Source: Demequina zhanjiangensis
GTDB lineage: Bacteria > Actinomycetota > Actinomycetes > Actinomycetales > Demequinaceae
Reading direction: 5' to 3'
Length of the DNA: 64,000 nt
Assembly: GCF_030418315.1 (NCBI RefSeq)
Contig: NZ_JAUHPV010000003.1
Location: 1-64,000, forward strand
In this document: positions 33,152 to 42,187 of the stretch, in pieces
Layout of the letters: each line of letters opens with the position of its first letter
Position numbering within the stretch: position 1 is the first letter of the stretch
Position numbers and translations under genes: made by a program
Notes under the pieces: model-generated
Told to the model about the DNA's origin: nothing
Database searches by the model: none
What the model saw: only the letters and a program-made list of their open reading frames with translations

Positions 33152-35395
33152 CTACGAGACGTGGAAGGGCGCCGAGAGGAGGTCGGCCGGCCGCGATGAC
33201 GGGCCGACGAGCAGCGCGAACTCGCCCGGCTCGACCACGCGGCGCTCGCGCGCGTCGACGATCGCGCACTCGGCGACGGGCACGGCGATCTTGACCCGTG
33301 CCTCCTCCCCGGGCTCGAGCGACACGTGAGTGACCGCCTTGAGCTCACGGTCCGCCCAGGTGGACGAGGTGTGCACGTCGCGCACATACGCCTGGACGGT
33401 CTCCAGGGTCGGGCGGCCGCCCGTGTTCGTGACGGTCACCTCGGCCTGGATCGTGCTGTCCGCCGAGACCTCCGGCGTCAGCATCCGCAGGTCCGAGTAC
33501 TCGACCGTGGTGTAGGAGAGCCCCTCGCCGAACACCCAGGCAGGCTCCTGCGTCAGGTCGGCGTAGCGCACGCCGTGCTGGGCATCGATCTGGTTGTAGA
33601 ACGTGGGCTGCTGTCCCACATGGCGCGCGAACGAGATCGGCAGGCGGCCGGTCGGCTCCACGTCGCCGAAGAGGATCTCGGCGAGCGCCGTACCTCCCTG
33701 CATGCCGGGGTTGGCGGCCCACACGATCGCCGCGGCCCGCTCATGGACGGAGGCGGGGAGGACGTGCGGCTTGGACGCCATCAGGACGACGACGGTCGGG
33801 GTGCCCGTCGCGAGCACGGCGTCGAGCATGGCCTGCTGGCCGCCGATCAGCTCGAGTGTGGCCGTCGACTTCGCCTCGCCCACGAGCTCGCCCCTGTCGC
33901 CCACGACGGCGATCGCGACGTCGGCAGCCTTCGCCACCGCGACAGCGTCCGCGATGAGCGCCTCGTCCGGCGCGGAGGGGACGACGATCTGCGCGCGCGG
34001 CTGCCCGTCGGCGTAGAACCCTCCTGCGGGGTCCACCTCGGTCGTGAGGATGTCGGCACCGCGGGCGTGCGCCACGTGAACCGTGTCGCCCCCCACGGCG
34101 CGAAGCCCGTCGAGTGCTGTCACGATCTGCTCGCGCGGGTGGCCCTCCATGAGCCAGTCGGCCTGACCCGAGGCGCCCGCCCAGTCGCCGAGCGTGACAT
34201 CGGGATCGTCTGCATTGGGGCCCACCACGGCGAGGCGCGGTGAGGCGGCCCGGTCCAGCGGCAGCAGTCCATCGTTCGCGAGAAGCACGATCGAACGGCG
34301 GGCGACCTCGAGGTTGAGCGCGGTGTGCTCCTCGCACGCGATGACCTCCGCCTGGCGTGCGGGATCGGGGCGTCGCTGATCCTCGAACAGCCCCATGTCG
34401 AACTTCACCGTGAGGATGCGTGCCACCGCCGCGTCCACGAGCGACTCGTCGAGCAGGCCTCGCGCCACCGCCTCCTGCGCGCCGGTGAAGAAGTCAGGGG
34501 TGGTCATGATCATGTCGTTGCCGGCCTTGACGGCCGCGGCGGCCGCCTCTGCGTAGCCAGGGAACAGACGCTGCTCGCGCACCAGGTTGCCCACGTTGTC
34601 CCAGTCGGTGATCAGCATCCCGTCGTAGCCCCACTCGCCGCGAAGCACGTCGTTCAGCAGCCAGTCGTTGATCGTGATCGGGGTGCCGTCGATCGCCTGG
34701 TAGCCGAGCATGAAGGTGCGGCAGCCCTCGCGGGCCACGCGCTCGAACGGCGGCAGGAACCACGATCGAAGCTTGCGGCGCGATACATCGGCCTCGGAGG
34801 CGTCGCGCCCTCCCTGGGTCTCGGAGTACGCGGCGAAGTGCTTGGCCGTCGCGAGGATGCCCTCGCGGTCGCTCGCACCGTGACCCTGGTATCCCTGGAA
34901 CAGGCCCGACGCGAGCTCCCCGATCAGCCACGGATCCTCGCCGAACGTCTCGCTCACGCGCCCCCAGCGCAGGTCGCGCGAGATGCATAGGACGGGGGAG
35001 AAGGTCCAATGGATGCCCGTGGTCGAGACCTCGCGGGCCGTCGCCCGTCCCACGCGACGCAGGAGCTCCGGGTCGAAGCTGGCCGCCATCCCGAGCTGCG
35101 TGGGGAAGATCGTCGCGCCCTTGAAGAACGAGTGGCCGTGGATGCAGTCCTCGCCGACGAGCAGAGGGATGCCGAGCCGCGAGCGGTCGGCCAGCGCATG
35201 CGCCTTCGCGAGGTTCTCTGGCGAGGCGTGCAGGATCGAGCCGACGTGCCAGTCATCGATCAGGTGGTCGACGCCCTCGTACGTGTGCATCTGCATCATC
35301 TGCCCCACCTTCTCGGGCAGGGTCATGCGAGACACGAGGTCGGCGACCCGCTCGGGCGTGGGACGGCTCGAATCGAGGTAGAGGGGTGCGGTCAT
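33152..35395 (-). CDS. Beta-glucosidase-like GH3 enzyme
   Basis: A 747-aa glycoside hydrolase with the three GH3 parts: barrel (RMTLPEKVGQMMQMHTYEG; HFAAYSETQGGRDASEADVS), alpha/beta sandwich (SIVLLANDGLLPLDR) and C-terminal fibronectin-III-like domain (VTVTNTGGRPTLETVQAYVR). The nucleophile is in GMLITDWDNVG. No signal peptide, so it acts inside the cell on imported oligosaccharides. First gene of an operon with an MFS and a fructosamine kinase, divergent from a TetR regulator. AAGGAC precedes the ATG. Confidence 0.94.
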   Translation of the reverse strand: MTAPLYLDSSRPTPERVADLVSRMTLPEKVGQMMQMHTYEGVDHLIDDWHVGSILHASPENLAKAHALADRSRLGIPLLVGEDCIHGHSFFKGATIFPTQLGMAASFDPELLRRVGRATAREVSTTGIHWTFSPVLCISRDLRWGRVSETFGEDPWLIGELASGLFQGYQGHGASDREGILATAKHFAAYSETQGGRDASEADVSRRKLRSWFLPPFERVAREGCRTFMLGYQAIDGTPITINDWLLNDVLRGEWGYDGMLITDWDNVGNLVREQRLFPGYAEAAAAAVKAGNDMIMTTPDFFTGAQEAVARGLLDESLVDAAVARILTVKFDMGLFEDQRRPDPARQAEVIACEEHTALNLEVARRSIVLLANDGLLPLDRAASPRLAVVGPNADDPDVTLGDWAGASGQADWLMEGHPREQIVTALDGLRAVGGDTVHVAHARGADILTTEVDPAGGFYADGQPRAQIVVPSAPDEALIADAVAVAKAADVAIAVVGDRGELVGEAKSTATLELIGGQQAMLDAVLATGTPTVVVLMASKPHVLPASVHERAAAIVWAANPGMQGGTALAEILFGDVEPTGRLPISFARHVGQQPTFYNQIDAQHGVRYADLTQEPAWVFGEGLSYTTVEYSDLRMLTPEVSADSTIQAEVTVTNTGGRPTLETVQAYVRDVHTSSTWADRELKAVTHVSLEPGEEARVKIAVPVAECAIVDARERRVVEPGEFALLVGPSSRPADLLSAPFHVS

Positions 35396-35518
35396 GGCGC
35401 TGTCCTTGTCATGCGTCGTCGGATGTGCGGACTGTTCGGCTCGCGCCGGGGGACCGTGCCGCGCTCCCCGCAAACTATCACTCGGTATGGTGGGACAGCG
35501 GAGACGGAGGGATGCATC

Positions 35519-36133
35519 ATGGACGATGCGCATGAGGGCCCCGCCGCGGGCCGCGCTCACTCGCGCTCAGGCACGCGCGAGACGATCCTCTCGACCGCCA
35601 CCCGGCTGATCCAGGAGTCCGGGGTGCGCGCGCTGACGCTCGACAAGGTCGCGGCCGCCTGCGGCATCGCACCCTCGGCGCTCACCCATCACTTCGCCTC
35701 GAAGGACGAGCTCCTGACCGCCCTGATCGCGCGCCGTGACGAGGTGCAGGAGGCGCGCACCGTGACACGCGACATGCCTGGTCGCGAGGTGTTGCGCGCC
35801 TGGGTGGGGCTGTCCGCGCACAACGTGCAGGATCGCCACATGGTGGAGCTGTTCGCCATGGTGTCGGTGGCGGCGGGGGCCGAGGACCATCCGGCGCATG
35901 ACTTCTTCGCGGCGCGGTACGTCGCGCTGACCGAGATGCTCGAAGGGTCGTTCGCGCAGGTCAAGGAGAGCGGGGGCCTCCGGGACGGTGTGGATCCTGG
36001 GGTCGCCGCCCAGCAGATCGTCGCGCTCACCGACGGTCTGCAGGTCCAGTGGATGCTCGATCCGTCGGTGGATATGCCGGCGATCCTGCGCGCCCACCTC
36101 GACGACCAGCTCGTCGACCCGCTCGGCCGCTGA
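35519..36133 (+). CDS. TetR family transcriptional regulator
   Basis: A 204-aa regulator. Helix-turn-helix at residues 20-65: RETILSTATRLIQESGVRAL and VAAACGIAPSALTHHFASKD. The ligand domain (FFAARYVALTEMLEGSFAQV; QIVALTDGLQVQWMLDPSVD) resembles BetI/AcrR-type C-termini. ACGGAGGG precedes the ATG. It faces the GH3 operon across 123 bp; AT-rich sequence near 35472-35490 may hold the promoter and operator. It probably represses the GH3-MFS-kinase operon. Confidence 0.9.
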   Translation: MDDAHEGPAAGRAHSRSGTRETILSTATRLIQESGVRALTLDKVAAACGIAPSALTHHFASKDELLTALIARRDEVQEARTVTRDMPGREVLRAWVGLSAHNVQDRHMVELFAMVSVAAGAEDHPAHDFFAARYVALTEMLEGSFAQVKESGGLRDGVDPGVAAQQIVALTDGLQVQWMLDPSVDMPAILRAHLDDQLVDPLGR

Positions 36134-36163
36134 GCGGTCCGGCCGGGCGGTGACGCGCGGCCG

Positions 36164-38086
36164 TCAGAGGCTCGCCAGCCAGTCCTCGTAGGCCCGGGTC
36201 GAATAGGGGCGTCCCAGGAAGTCCTCGCACAGCTCGGCCGCGGGACGCGTGCCGCCCGGCGCGAGGATGCGCTCACGGTAGCGGCGCGCAGGTGCCGGGT
36301 CGAGCAGGTCGTCGGGGTCGAACGCGGTGAACAGGTCGCGGCAGATCGAGAGCGACCACTGGTACGTGTAGTAGTTCGACGAGTAGTCGGTGAGGTGCCC
36401 GAAGCTCGCCCAGTCGTGCGTGCCGGGGATCGGCTCGCGCACGTCCAGCTCGCGCTCGATCGCGTCGTAGAGCGCGTCGATGTCCTCGGGGTGGTCGCGG
36501 TGCAGGCGGAAGCTGAGGTTGCCGTAGACGAGCTGGCGGCAGGTCAGCAGGCCCATGCAGGTGTCGCGTGCCGCTCGCATCGCGTCGACGAGCGCGGTGG
36601 GGATCGGCTGGCCGTCGTCGTCCGTCGCGAAGCGCTGCAGCACGGTGGCGTCCCACGCCCACTCCTCGAGCAGCTGCGAAGGTGCCTCGATGAAGTCCCA
36701 CTCCCAGCGGTCGCCGAAGCCGGCGGTGCGCACGTAGGGGTGGTGGCCGCCGAAGATCGCGTGAACCAGGTGGCCGAACTCGTGGAGGAAGGTCTCGAGC
36801 TCGTCGTGGGTGAGCAGGCCGCGGGAGAAGTTGCACAGCAGAGTGGACTCGGGCAGCTGGCGTCCTGCGATGCCGGGCACGACGCCGAAGCAGGCCGCGT
36901 GGCCGAACTTGCCGTCGCGCGGGTGCATGTCCAGGCGGATCCGGCCGATCGTCGTGCCGTCGTCGATCACGTCGTACGCCTCGACGTCCGGGTGCCAGCT
37001 GACGGCGTCGACGGGCGCGAACTCGACCCCGAACAGGTGTCCCATGAGGTCGAGCACGCCGTCGCGGACCTTCTCGTAGCGGAGGTAGCGGCGGACCTCC
37101 TTGGAGTCGACGCCGTGCTCCTCGGCCTTGAGCTTCTCGGTGTAGTAGCGCGAGTCGGCGGCGGTGATCGCCTCGAGCTCGGGGTGGTCGCGCCGCGCGA
37201 GCTCGAGCAGGCGTGCCGCGTCGCGCTCGCCCGCAGGTAGCGCGGCGGTGGCCACCTGCGCGAGGAACGAATCGATGCCGTTGCCGTCGCTCATCATCAT
37301 CGCGTCGGTCGCGTAGGTGGGGAAGTCGGGGAAGCCGAGCAGGCGTGCCTTGCGGTCGCGTAGCTCGAGCATCTCGCGCAGCACCGGCTCGTTCTCGGGG
37401 TAGGCGCGGTTCCGGTCGGCGATCGTGAGCGCGATCCGGGCGTCACGGTCGTCAGCCATGTCCAGGAACGGCAGCATGTCGGGGTACTCGGTGGTGATGC
37501 GGACCAGACCGTCCTCTGCGACGGGGTGGGCGTCGATGTAGTCCTGGGGGAGTCCGGAGAGCCTCTCGGGTGCGATGCGGATGTCGCCGACGGCGTCCCT
37601 GATGTGCTCGGAGAACTCGACGCTGAGCGCGGTGAGGCGTGCGTCGATCTCGGCGAGCGTGGCGCGGGTGTCCTGGTCCAGGTGGGCGCCCTGTGCGCGG
37701 AAGTCACCCCCGAGGCGCCTGGCGACCTCGGCGGCCTCCGGGGTGAGGGTGGCAGTGTCGAGCGCGCTGAGGGAGGCGTAGACGTCTGCGTCCTGGAAGC
37801 GGGAGAGCGCGAAGGTGCGGGCCTCGGTCGAGAGCGCGTCGGCGTGCGCGCGCACGTCGGCGGAGCCGTGGGCCTCGGAGATGACCGAGGAGAGCTCGAG
37901 GACGTCGGCGAGCGCGATGTCGCCCTCGTTCCAGCGCTCGATCCACGCCCGCGCGTCGGAGGTGTCGGCACTCCGGAGGGCCGTGATCGTGTCGCGTGCG
38001 GCGGCGAGCCGTGCTCCCAGGTGGGTGTCGAGGAAGGCGGGCCACTCGGCGTCGAGCGTGGGCATCGTGAGGAACGCGTCGGTCAT
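36164..38086 (-). CDS. M3 family metallopeptidase (oligopeptidase)
   Basis: A 640-aa zinc oligopeptidase of the thimet/peptidyl-dipeptidase group, cytosolic, cutting short peptides. The zinc helix is ELETFLHEFGHLVHAIFGG, followed by WEWDFIEAPSQLLEEWAWD with the third ligand, and the substrate-side TYQWSLSICRDLFTAFDP. Full family length. A TAGGCT box seven bases before the ATG suggests a leaderless message. Not in an operon. Confidence 0.95.
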   Translation of the reverse strand: MTDAFLTMPTLDAEWPAFLDTHLGARLAAARDTITALRSADTSDARAWIERWNEGDIALADVLELSSVISEAHGSADVRAHADALSTEARTFALSRFQDADVYASLSALDTATLTPEAAEVARRLGGDFRAQGAHLDQDTRATLAEIDARLTALSVEFSEHIRDAVGDIRIAPERLSGLPQDYIDAHPVAEDGLVRITTEYPDMLPFLDMADDRDARIALTIADRNRAYPENEPVLREMLELRDRKARLLGFPDFPTYATDAMMMSDGNGIDSFLAQVATAALPAGERDAARLLELARRDHPELEAITAADSRYYTEKLKAEEHGVDSKEVRRYLRYEKVRDGVLDLMGHLFGVEFAPVDAVSWHPDVEAYDVIDDGTTIGRIRLDMHPRDGKFGHAACFGVVPGIAGRQLPESTLLCNFSRGLLTHDELETFLHEFGHLVHAIFGGHHPYVRTAGFGDRWEWDFIEAPSQLLEEWAWDATVLQRFATDDDGQPIPTALVDAMRAARDTCMGLLTCRQLVYGNLSFRLHRDHPEDIDALYDAIERELDVREPIPGTHDWASFGHLTDYSSNYYTYQWSLSICRDLFTAFDPDDLLDPAPARRYRERILAPGGTRPAAELCEDFLGRPYSTRAYEDWLASL

Positions 38087-38093
38087 GCGGATC

Positions 38094-38099
38094 AGCCTA
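38094..38099 (-). promoter_or_regulatory. -10 box TAGGCT, leaderless start of M3 peptidase
   Basis: On the minus strand TAGGCT ends seven bases before the ATG at 38086, without a ribosome site. Confidence 0.5.
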
Positions 38100-38131
38100 G
38101 GGGAGGGGGGTCGGTGTGCGCGGGCAGCGCG

Positions 38132-38151
38132 CGATAAACCCCGGGGGGTAT
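38132..38151. promoter_or_regulatory. CsoR/CstR-like GC-core palindrome
   Basis: ATAAACCCC and GGGGTATTT flank GG with seven of nine positions symmetric. The layout ACCCC-N2-GGGGTAT resembles operators of copper-sensing CsoR or persulfide-sensing CstR repressors. It lies about 35 bases behind the M3 promoter and 145 bp before the DoxX-like gene. No such repressor gene is in the window. Confidence 0.4.
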
Positions 38152-38295
38152 TTCTCCCATGGTGCCTGCTAGCGCGTCATTCTCGTATGCGGGACCTGCG
38201 TCCCGTGCGAGGTCTGGTTGACAGGTCTACCGTCGTTACCAGGTGGTCAATGACGGATCATCTATTGGCTCGAAACCGGATTCGAGGAGAACATC

Positions 38296-38877
38296 ATGGC
38301 AGTGCACGACGAGGTCGCCACCACCTCCACCAAGGCTGGCTCCAAGTTCGGGTGGTCGATGCTCAGCATCACCCGCATCGCCCTGGGGTTCTACTTCCTG
38401 TGGGCATTCCTGGACAAGCTTCTTGGCCTCGGCTTCCAGACCTGCCGCCAGGTGCTTGAGGATGGCAGCATCCAGATCGACGCCTTCTGCGACAGCGCAT
38501 GGGTCAACGGCGGCCACATCACCGAGGGCTACCTCGTGTACGGAGGCAACCCGAACAGCCCCTTCAACGAGTTCTTCGTGAACCTCGGTGCTGAGCGCTG
38601 GACCGACTGGCCCTTCATGTTCGGCCTCCTCGGCGTCGGCCTCGCGCTGATGCTCGGCATCGGCACCCGCGTCGGCGCCATCGCCGGCTCGCTCATGCTG
38701 GTCTTCATGTACATGACCCAGATGCCCGTGTCGACCAACCCGTTCCTCGACGAGCACCTCATCTACGCCCTCGCGATGCTGGCCATCGTGTGGGTTGAGC
38801 TGAGCCGCCAGTCGATCGGCCTCGGGAAGTGGTGGCGCTCCCTGCCCGTCGTTCAGAAGAACGGCTGGCTGGTCTAG
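38296..38877 (+). CDS. DoxX/DoxD-like membrane protein
   Basis: A 193-aa protein with four predicted helices: ITRIALGFYFLWAFLDKLLG, PFMFGLLGVGLALMLGIGTR, IAGSLMLVFMYMTQMPVSTN and LIYALAMLAIVWVELSRQSI, plus an extracellular insert with two cysteines (TCRQV and AFCDS). The R..LG...L..G-D/K pattern is that of DoxX-like proteins, some of which are quinone-linked thiosulfate dehydrogenase subunits. GAGGAG precedes the ATG. A TTGACA at 38218-38223 has no good -10 partner. Confidence 0.8.
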   Translation: MAVHDEVATTSTKAGSKFGWSMLSITRIALGFYFLWAFLDKLLGLGFQTCRQVLEDGSIQIDAFCDSAWVNGGHITEGYLVYGGNPNSPFNEFFVNLGAERWTDWPFMFGLLGVGLALMLGIGTRVGAIAGSLMLVFMYMTQMPVSTNPFLDEHLIYALAMLAIVWVELSRQSIGLGKWWRSLPVVQKNGWLV

Positions 38878-38894
38878 AGACCTTCCCGCACGAA

Positions 38895-38930
38895 CGGCGC
38901 CCGGATCGTCCCCTGACGGTCCGGGCGCCG
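38895..38930 (+). terminator. Long hairpin after the DoxX-like gene
   Basis: CGGCGCCCGGA (38895-38905) and TCCGGGCGCCG (38920-38930) form 11 perfect pairs, with CGTC/GACG pairing inside the loop. It starts 18 bases after the stop codon. No T-tract, as is common for high-GC terminators. Confidence 0.7.
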
Positions 38931-38981
38931 ACGTATGTGCAGGCGCCGACGCACGCGCCGTCAGGCAGAGCGCGCGCAGCG

Positions 38982-39758
38982 CTAGGCGGGCGCGTGCCGC
39001 CTGCGGCGACGGTCCTCGAGCAGCTCATGCGTGACGACCGCAGCCACCTGAGGGATGAGGTCCCGTGAGCGCTTGGCGACCCACGGCGTGCCGTGCCGGA
39101 GCAGCCACCACACGCGGTCGTGCGCGCGAGGCGAGCCGGGCGCGGGCATCGGCGTCGTCTCGTGGTCGGCGGTGCCGAGAGTCTTCAGCACGTGGCGGGC
39201 CAGCGCGCGGTGGCCCAGGGCCGACGGGTGAACCCGGTCCACGTGCCACCCGCGCGCGCCGACGCGTGCGAGCGCCGCCGCGCCGTCCACCACGATCGTC
39301 CCGGTGCCGATCGCGGCCGACCGCAGCGCGCCGTTGGCGGCACCCACCCGGCGGGCCATGACCTCGGCGATCGCCCCGCCGAGCAGGTCGAAGAGGCCGA
39401 TCCTGTCGAGCGACACCAGGACGACGATCCTCCCGGGCCTCTCGAGGCGCACGAGTGCGTCGGAGACGCATGCGCGGACCTCCTCCGGGCTGAAGTCCCC
39501 TCGCAGCACGTCATTGCCTCCGATCGTGAGCAGCACCACGTCCGGAAGCTCCATGAGCGCGTGGGGCACCTGGGACTGCGCCAGATGACGCGCCCGGGCG
39601 CCGTTGCATGCGAGGTTCACGAACCGGGATGCGCCCAGCGCCCGAGCCACGTGCGCCGCCCAGCCGACCGGGATGTCGGCGGTCTCGGGCCTCTGAGTCC
39701 CATCGCCGACCCCGAACGTGATCGAGTCGCCCATCGCCACCACTACCGGTCCCCGCAT
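38982..39758 (-). CDS. SGNH/GDSL-type hydrolase, second copy
   Basis: A 258-aa paralogue of the hydrolase at 13321-14082. Block I is VVAMGDSITFGVGDG, block III LLTIGGNDVLRG, block V HVDRVHPSALGHRALA. The C-terminal extension has VWWLLRHGTPWVAKRSRDL and a basic end DRRRRRHAPA. GAGGGGG lies five bases before ATG 39758; a TTG one codon upstream is less likely. It follows two glycosyltransferase genes in the same direction with a 33-base gap, so an acyl or ester role in glycolipid metabolism is possible. Confidence 0.88.
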   Translation of the reverse strand: MRGPVVVAMGDSITFGVGDGTQRPETADIPVGWAAHVARALGASRFVNLACNGARARHLAQSQVPHALMELPDVVLLTIGGNDVLRGDFSPEEVRACVSDALVRLERPGRIVVLVSLDRIGLFDLLGGAIAEVMARRVGAANGALRSAAIGTGTIVVDGAAALARVGARGWHVDRVHPSALGHRALARHVLKTLGTADHETTPMPAPGSPRAHDRVWWLLRHGTPWVAKRSRDLIPQVAAVVTHELLEDRRRRRHAPA

Positions 39759-39791
39759 CAACGCCCCCTCGCCGATCGTCGTGGCTGCGGC

Positions 39792-40925
39792 TCAGCCTGC
39801 GATCCGTTCCCTCGCGCCTCGATGGATCTCGAGCATCCGCTCCACGGTCACGGACCAGGGCATCTGCTCGGCGCGGGCCCTCGCCGCGTCTCGACGTTCC
39901 GAGACGGGGCGCGCGAGCGTCGCCTCGATCGCATCCGCGAAGTCCTCGGCGGTGCCGCGCGCGGCGATGCCTGCGTCGGCGACCACCTCGGGCAGCGCCG
40001 ACGCGGCGTTCACCACCACGGGGGTGCCTGACGCGAGCGCCTCAAGGGCTGCGAGCCCGAAGGTCTCGATCGGACCGGGTGCGACCACCAGGTCGGCGCT
40101 CGCGAGCAGAGTCGCGAAGCGCTCGCGGCCCGAGACGAAGCCGAGGAAGTCGATCGGGGCTCCCTCGGCTCGCGCGCGCATCTGCTCCGCCAGGGCGCCG
40201 GAGCCGGCGCAGACGAGCCTCAGCCTGGTACCTCGGTCCGCGAGGATCCTGACCGCGTCGATCGCGAGCTCGGGCCGCTTCTCCGAGGACAGCCGCGAGG
40301 CCATGAGGATCAGCGACTCGTCGGGGGCGGCGAGCTCGGCACGCACGGCGTCGTCGCGGCGCGCGGGCTGGAAGGTCTCCAAGTCCACGCCGAGCGGCAC
40401 GCGCTCCACCGGTACGCCGATGCGGTCGAACTCCTGCGCCGCGAAGTCGGTGGTGGAGACGATGGTCGTGAACCTGCGCGCGGTACCTCGGTTGTGCCAG
40501 TCGGCCATCGCCTCAAGCGGCAGGCGTTCGCCCAGCGCATCGGGAAGGTTGGCGGCGAGGATGCCGTCGGCCCGCTCATGGGAGAAGAAGACCGAGGGCA
40601 CACCCTGCGAGGCCGCCCAACCGCCGAGCGAGCGCAGCGTCGTCCTGTCAGAGACCTCGAGCACGTCTGGTCGGAACCCGCGCAGCACTCCGCGCAGCTC
40701 GCGCAGGCGGGAGATCATCCTGTATCCGCCGCTGAGCGGGAGGACGGGGCTGCGCAGAGTGATGCGTCGGCCGAACTCGGTGAGCTCATCCGTGTCCTCA
40801 GCGCCCGGGACCACCAGGAGCACCTTGTGCCCGTGCTCCACATAGCCCTTGCCCAGGGCGTGCATCGCGGTGCGCAGGCCTCCGGACGTGGGTCCGTAGA
40901 AGTTGGCGATGTGCGCGATGCGCAT
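39792..40925 (-). CDS. GT4 family glycosyltransferase (mannosyltransferase-like)
   Basis: A 377-aa GT-B fold enzyme. The N-terminal acceptor domain starts MRIAHIANFYGPTSGGLRTA; the donor domain has ILMASRLSSEKRPELAIDAV and the E-x7-E block PIETFGLAALEALASGTPVV. Related actinobacterial enzymes add mannose to phosphatidylinositol or glycolipid acceptors. The ATG overlaps the previous GT4 stop (TGATG), so the pair is co-translated and probably acts in sequence. Confidence 0.9.
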   Translation of the reverse strand: MRIAHIANFYGPTSGGLRTAMHALGKGYVEHGHKVLLVVPGAEDTDELTEFGRRITLRSPVLPLSGGYRMISRLRELRGVLRGFRPDVLEVSDRTTLRSLGGWAASQGVPSVFFSHERADGILAANLPDALGERLPLEAMADWHNRGTARRFTTIVSTTDFAAQEFDRIGVPVERVPLGVDLETFQPARRDDAVRAELAAPDESLILMASRLSSEKRPELAIDAVRILADRGTRLRLVCAGSGALAEQMRARAEGAPIDFLGFVSGRERFATLLASADLVVAPGPIETFGLAALEALASGTPVVVNAASALPEVVADAGIAARGTAEDFADAIEATLARPVSERRDAARARAEQMPWSVTVERMLEIHRGARERIAG

Positions 40926-42091
40926 CAGCGCAGCACCTCCTCGTCCTCCCAGTCCCACGGACGGTGGGGGAGCGAGGTGTGCATGCGCACGGCCTCGGCG
41001 TACAGATCCATGAGGCTGTCGCAGACCTTCTCCCAGGTGCGCCCCTCGACGGAGACCCGCGCGTGGTTGCCGAACCTGGCGCGCTGCTCGTCGTTCTGGA
41101 CCAGTTCGCGCACGTAGCCGACCATCTCGTCGAGCTGGCCGGGCGTGTAGAGGTAGCCGGTCTCGCCGTGGTCCACCAGGTCGATCGGCCCGCCGCGCCG
41201 GGGGGCGACGACGGGAACGCCGGACGCGAGCGCCTCCTGGATGGTCTGGCAGAAGGTCTCCAGCTCGCCGCAGTGGACGAACAGGTCGAAGGACGCGGTC
41301 GCCTCCGCGAGCTCCTCGCCTGACAGGAATCCGGTGAAGACCGCGTCGGGGAGCATGGCTTCCAGCTTGGCTCGCGACGGGCCCTCGCCCACGATCACGA
41401 CGCGGATCCCGGGGATCGCCGCGAGCCGGCCCAGATCCTCGACGCGCTTCTCCGCCGCCAGCCGGCCGACGTATCCGACGACGATCTCGCCGTGCGGCGC
41501 CCACTGCTCTCGCAGCGAGGCGGAGCGCTTCGCGGGGTTGAAGCGTGCCGCGTCAACGCCTCGCGGCCACAGACGGAGGTGGTCCACGCCCAGGTGCTCC
41601 AACTGCAGCATCGCGTAGGTGGACGGCACCAGGTTCAGGTCCGCGCGCTGATGGATGTTGCGCACGCGGTTCCAGAGGATCCCCTCGCCCCAGCCCATGC
41701 GGTACCGGTCCGCGTAGGACGGCACCTCGGTCTGATAGACCGCGACGGTGGGCAGGCCCAGCTCGTGGCAGGCCTTCACGGCGGTCCAGCCGAGCACGAA
41801 CGGGCTCGCCAGGTGCACCACGTCAGGATTGAAGTCCTCGAGGATCCGCGACAGCCGACCCGTGCCGGACAGTGCGACGCGCACGTCCCGATACCCCGGC
41901 CAGCCCATCGCGGGCAGGCGCGTGATGGACGCGATCCCGTAGCGCACCGGGCCTCGCGCCCCGCGGGACTCGGGAGCGATCACCATCGCCTCGTCCCCGC
42001 GACGGGTCAGATGCTCGATGACGCGCAGCAGCGAGTTCGTCACGCCGTTGTTGTGCGGCAGGAACGACTCGGCGACCAGAGCGACCTTCAT
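40925..42091 (-). CDS. GT4 family glycosyltransferase (MgtA/PimB-like)
   Basis: A 388-aa GT-B enzyme resembling GDP-mannose-dependent alpha-mannosyltransferases of actinobacterial lipoglycans. N-terminal block MKVALVAESFLPHNNGVTNS, acceptor segment GLPTVAVYQTEVPSYADRY, donor segment IVVGYVGRLAAEKRVEDLGR and the E-x7-E block ELETFCQTIQEALASGVPVV. ATG 42091 is preferred to 42100 because a GACAAT box lies seven bases upstream. Donor and acceptor are inferred from family only. Confidence 0.92.
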   Translation of the reverse strand: MKVALVAESFLPHNNGVTNSLLRVIEHLTRRGDEAMVIAPESRGARGPVRYGIASITRLPAMGWPGYRDVRVALSGTGRLSRILEDFNPDVVHLASPFVLGWTAVKACHELGLPTVAVYQTEVPSYADRYRMGWGEGILWNRVRNIHQRADLNLVPSTYAMLQLEHLGVDHLRLWPRGVDAARFNPAKRSASLREQWAPHGEIVVGYVGRLAAEKRVEDLGRLAAIPGIRVVIVGEGPSRAKLEAMLPDAVFTGFLSGEELAEATASFDLFVHCGELETFCQTIQEALASGVPVVAPRRGGPIDLVDHGETGYLYTPGQLDEMVGYVRELVQNDEQRARFGNHARVSVEGRTWEKVCDSLMDLYAEAVRMHTSLPHRPWDWEDEEVLR

Positions 42092-42098
42092 GTGGACC

Positions 42099-42104
42099 AT
42101 TGTC
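42099..42104 (-). promoter_or_regulatory. -10-like GACAAT before the GT4 pair
   Basis: On the minus strand GACAAT ends seven bases before the ATG at 42091 and there is no ribosome site, suggesting leaderless initiation. The box is imperfect. Confidence 0.35.
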
Positions 42105-42187
42105 GCGCCGCTGGGTGTCGGATGCGTGTGCGTCCGCTGTGTGGCGCGTGAACGGGGGATGACGAGCAGGTGTCGGCGAGGACCGTG

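Noticed and set aside
35396-35518. TetR operator in the divergent region
   Set aside because: The AT-rich patch near 35472-35490 has only weak symmetry, so no site was called.
36140-36163. CGGCCG inverted copies between the TetR and M3 genes as terminator
   Set aside because: Each copy is itself palindromic and such hexamers are frequent in this GC-rich DNA; the stem is short and lacks a T-tract.
38218-38223. TTGACA as -35 of the DoxX-like gene
   Set aside because: No acceptable -10 lies 16-19 bases downstream, so the hexamer alone was not listed as a promoter.
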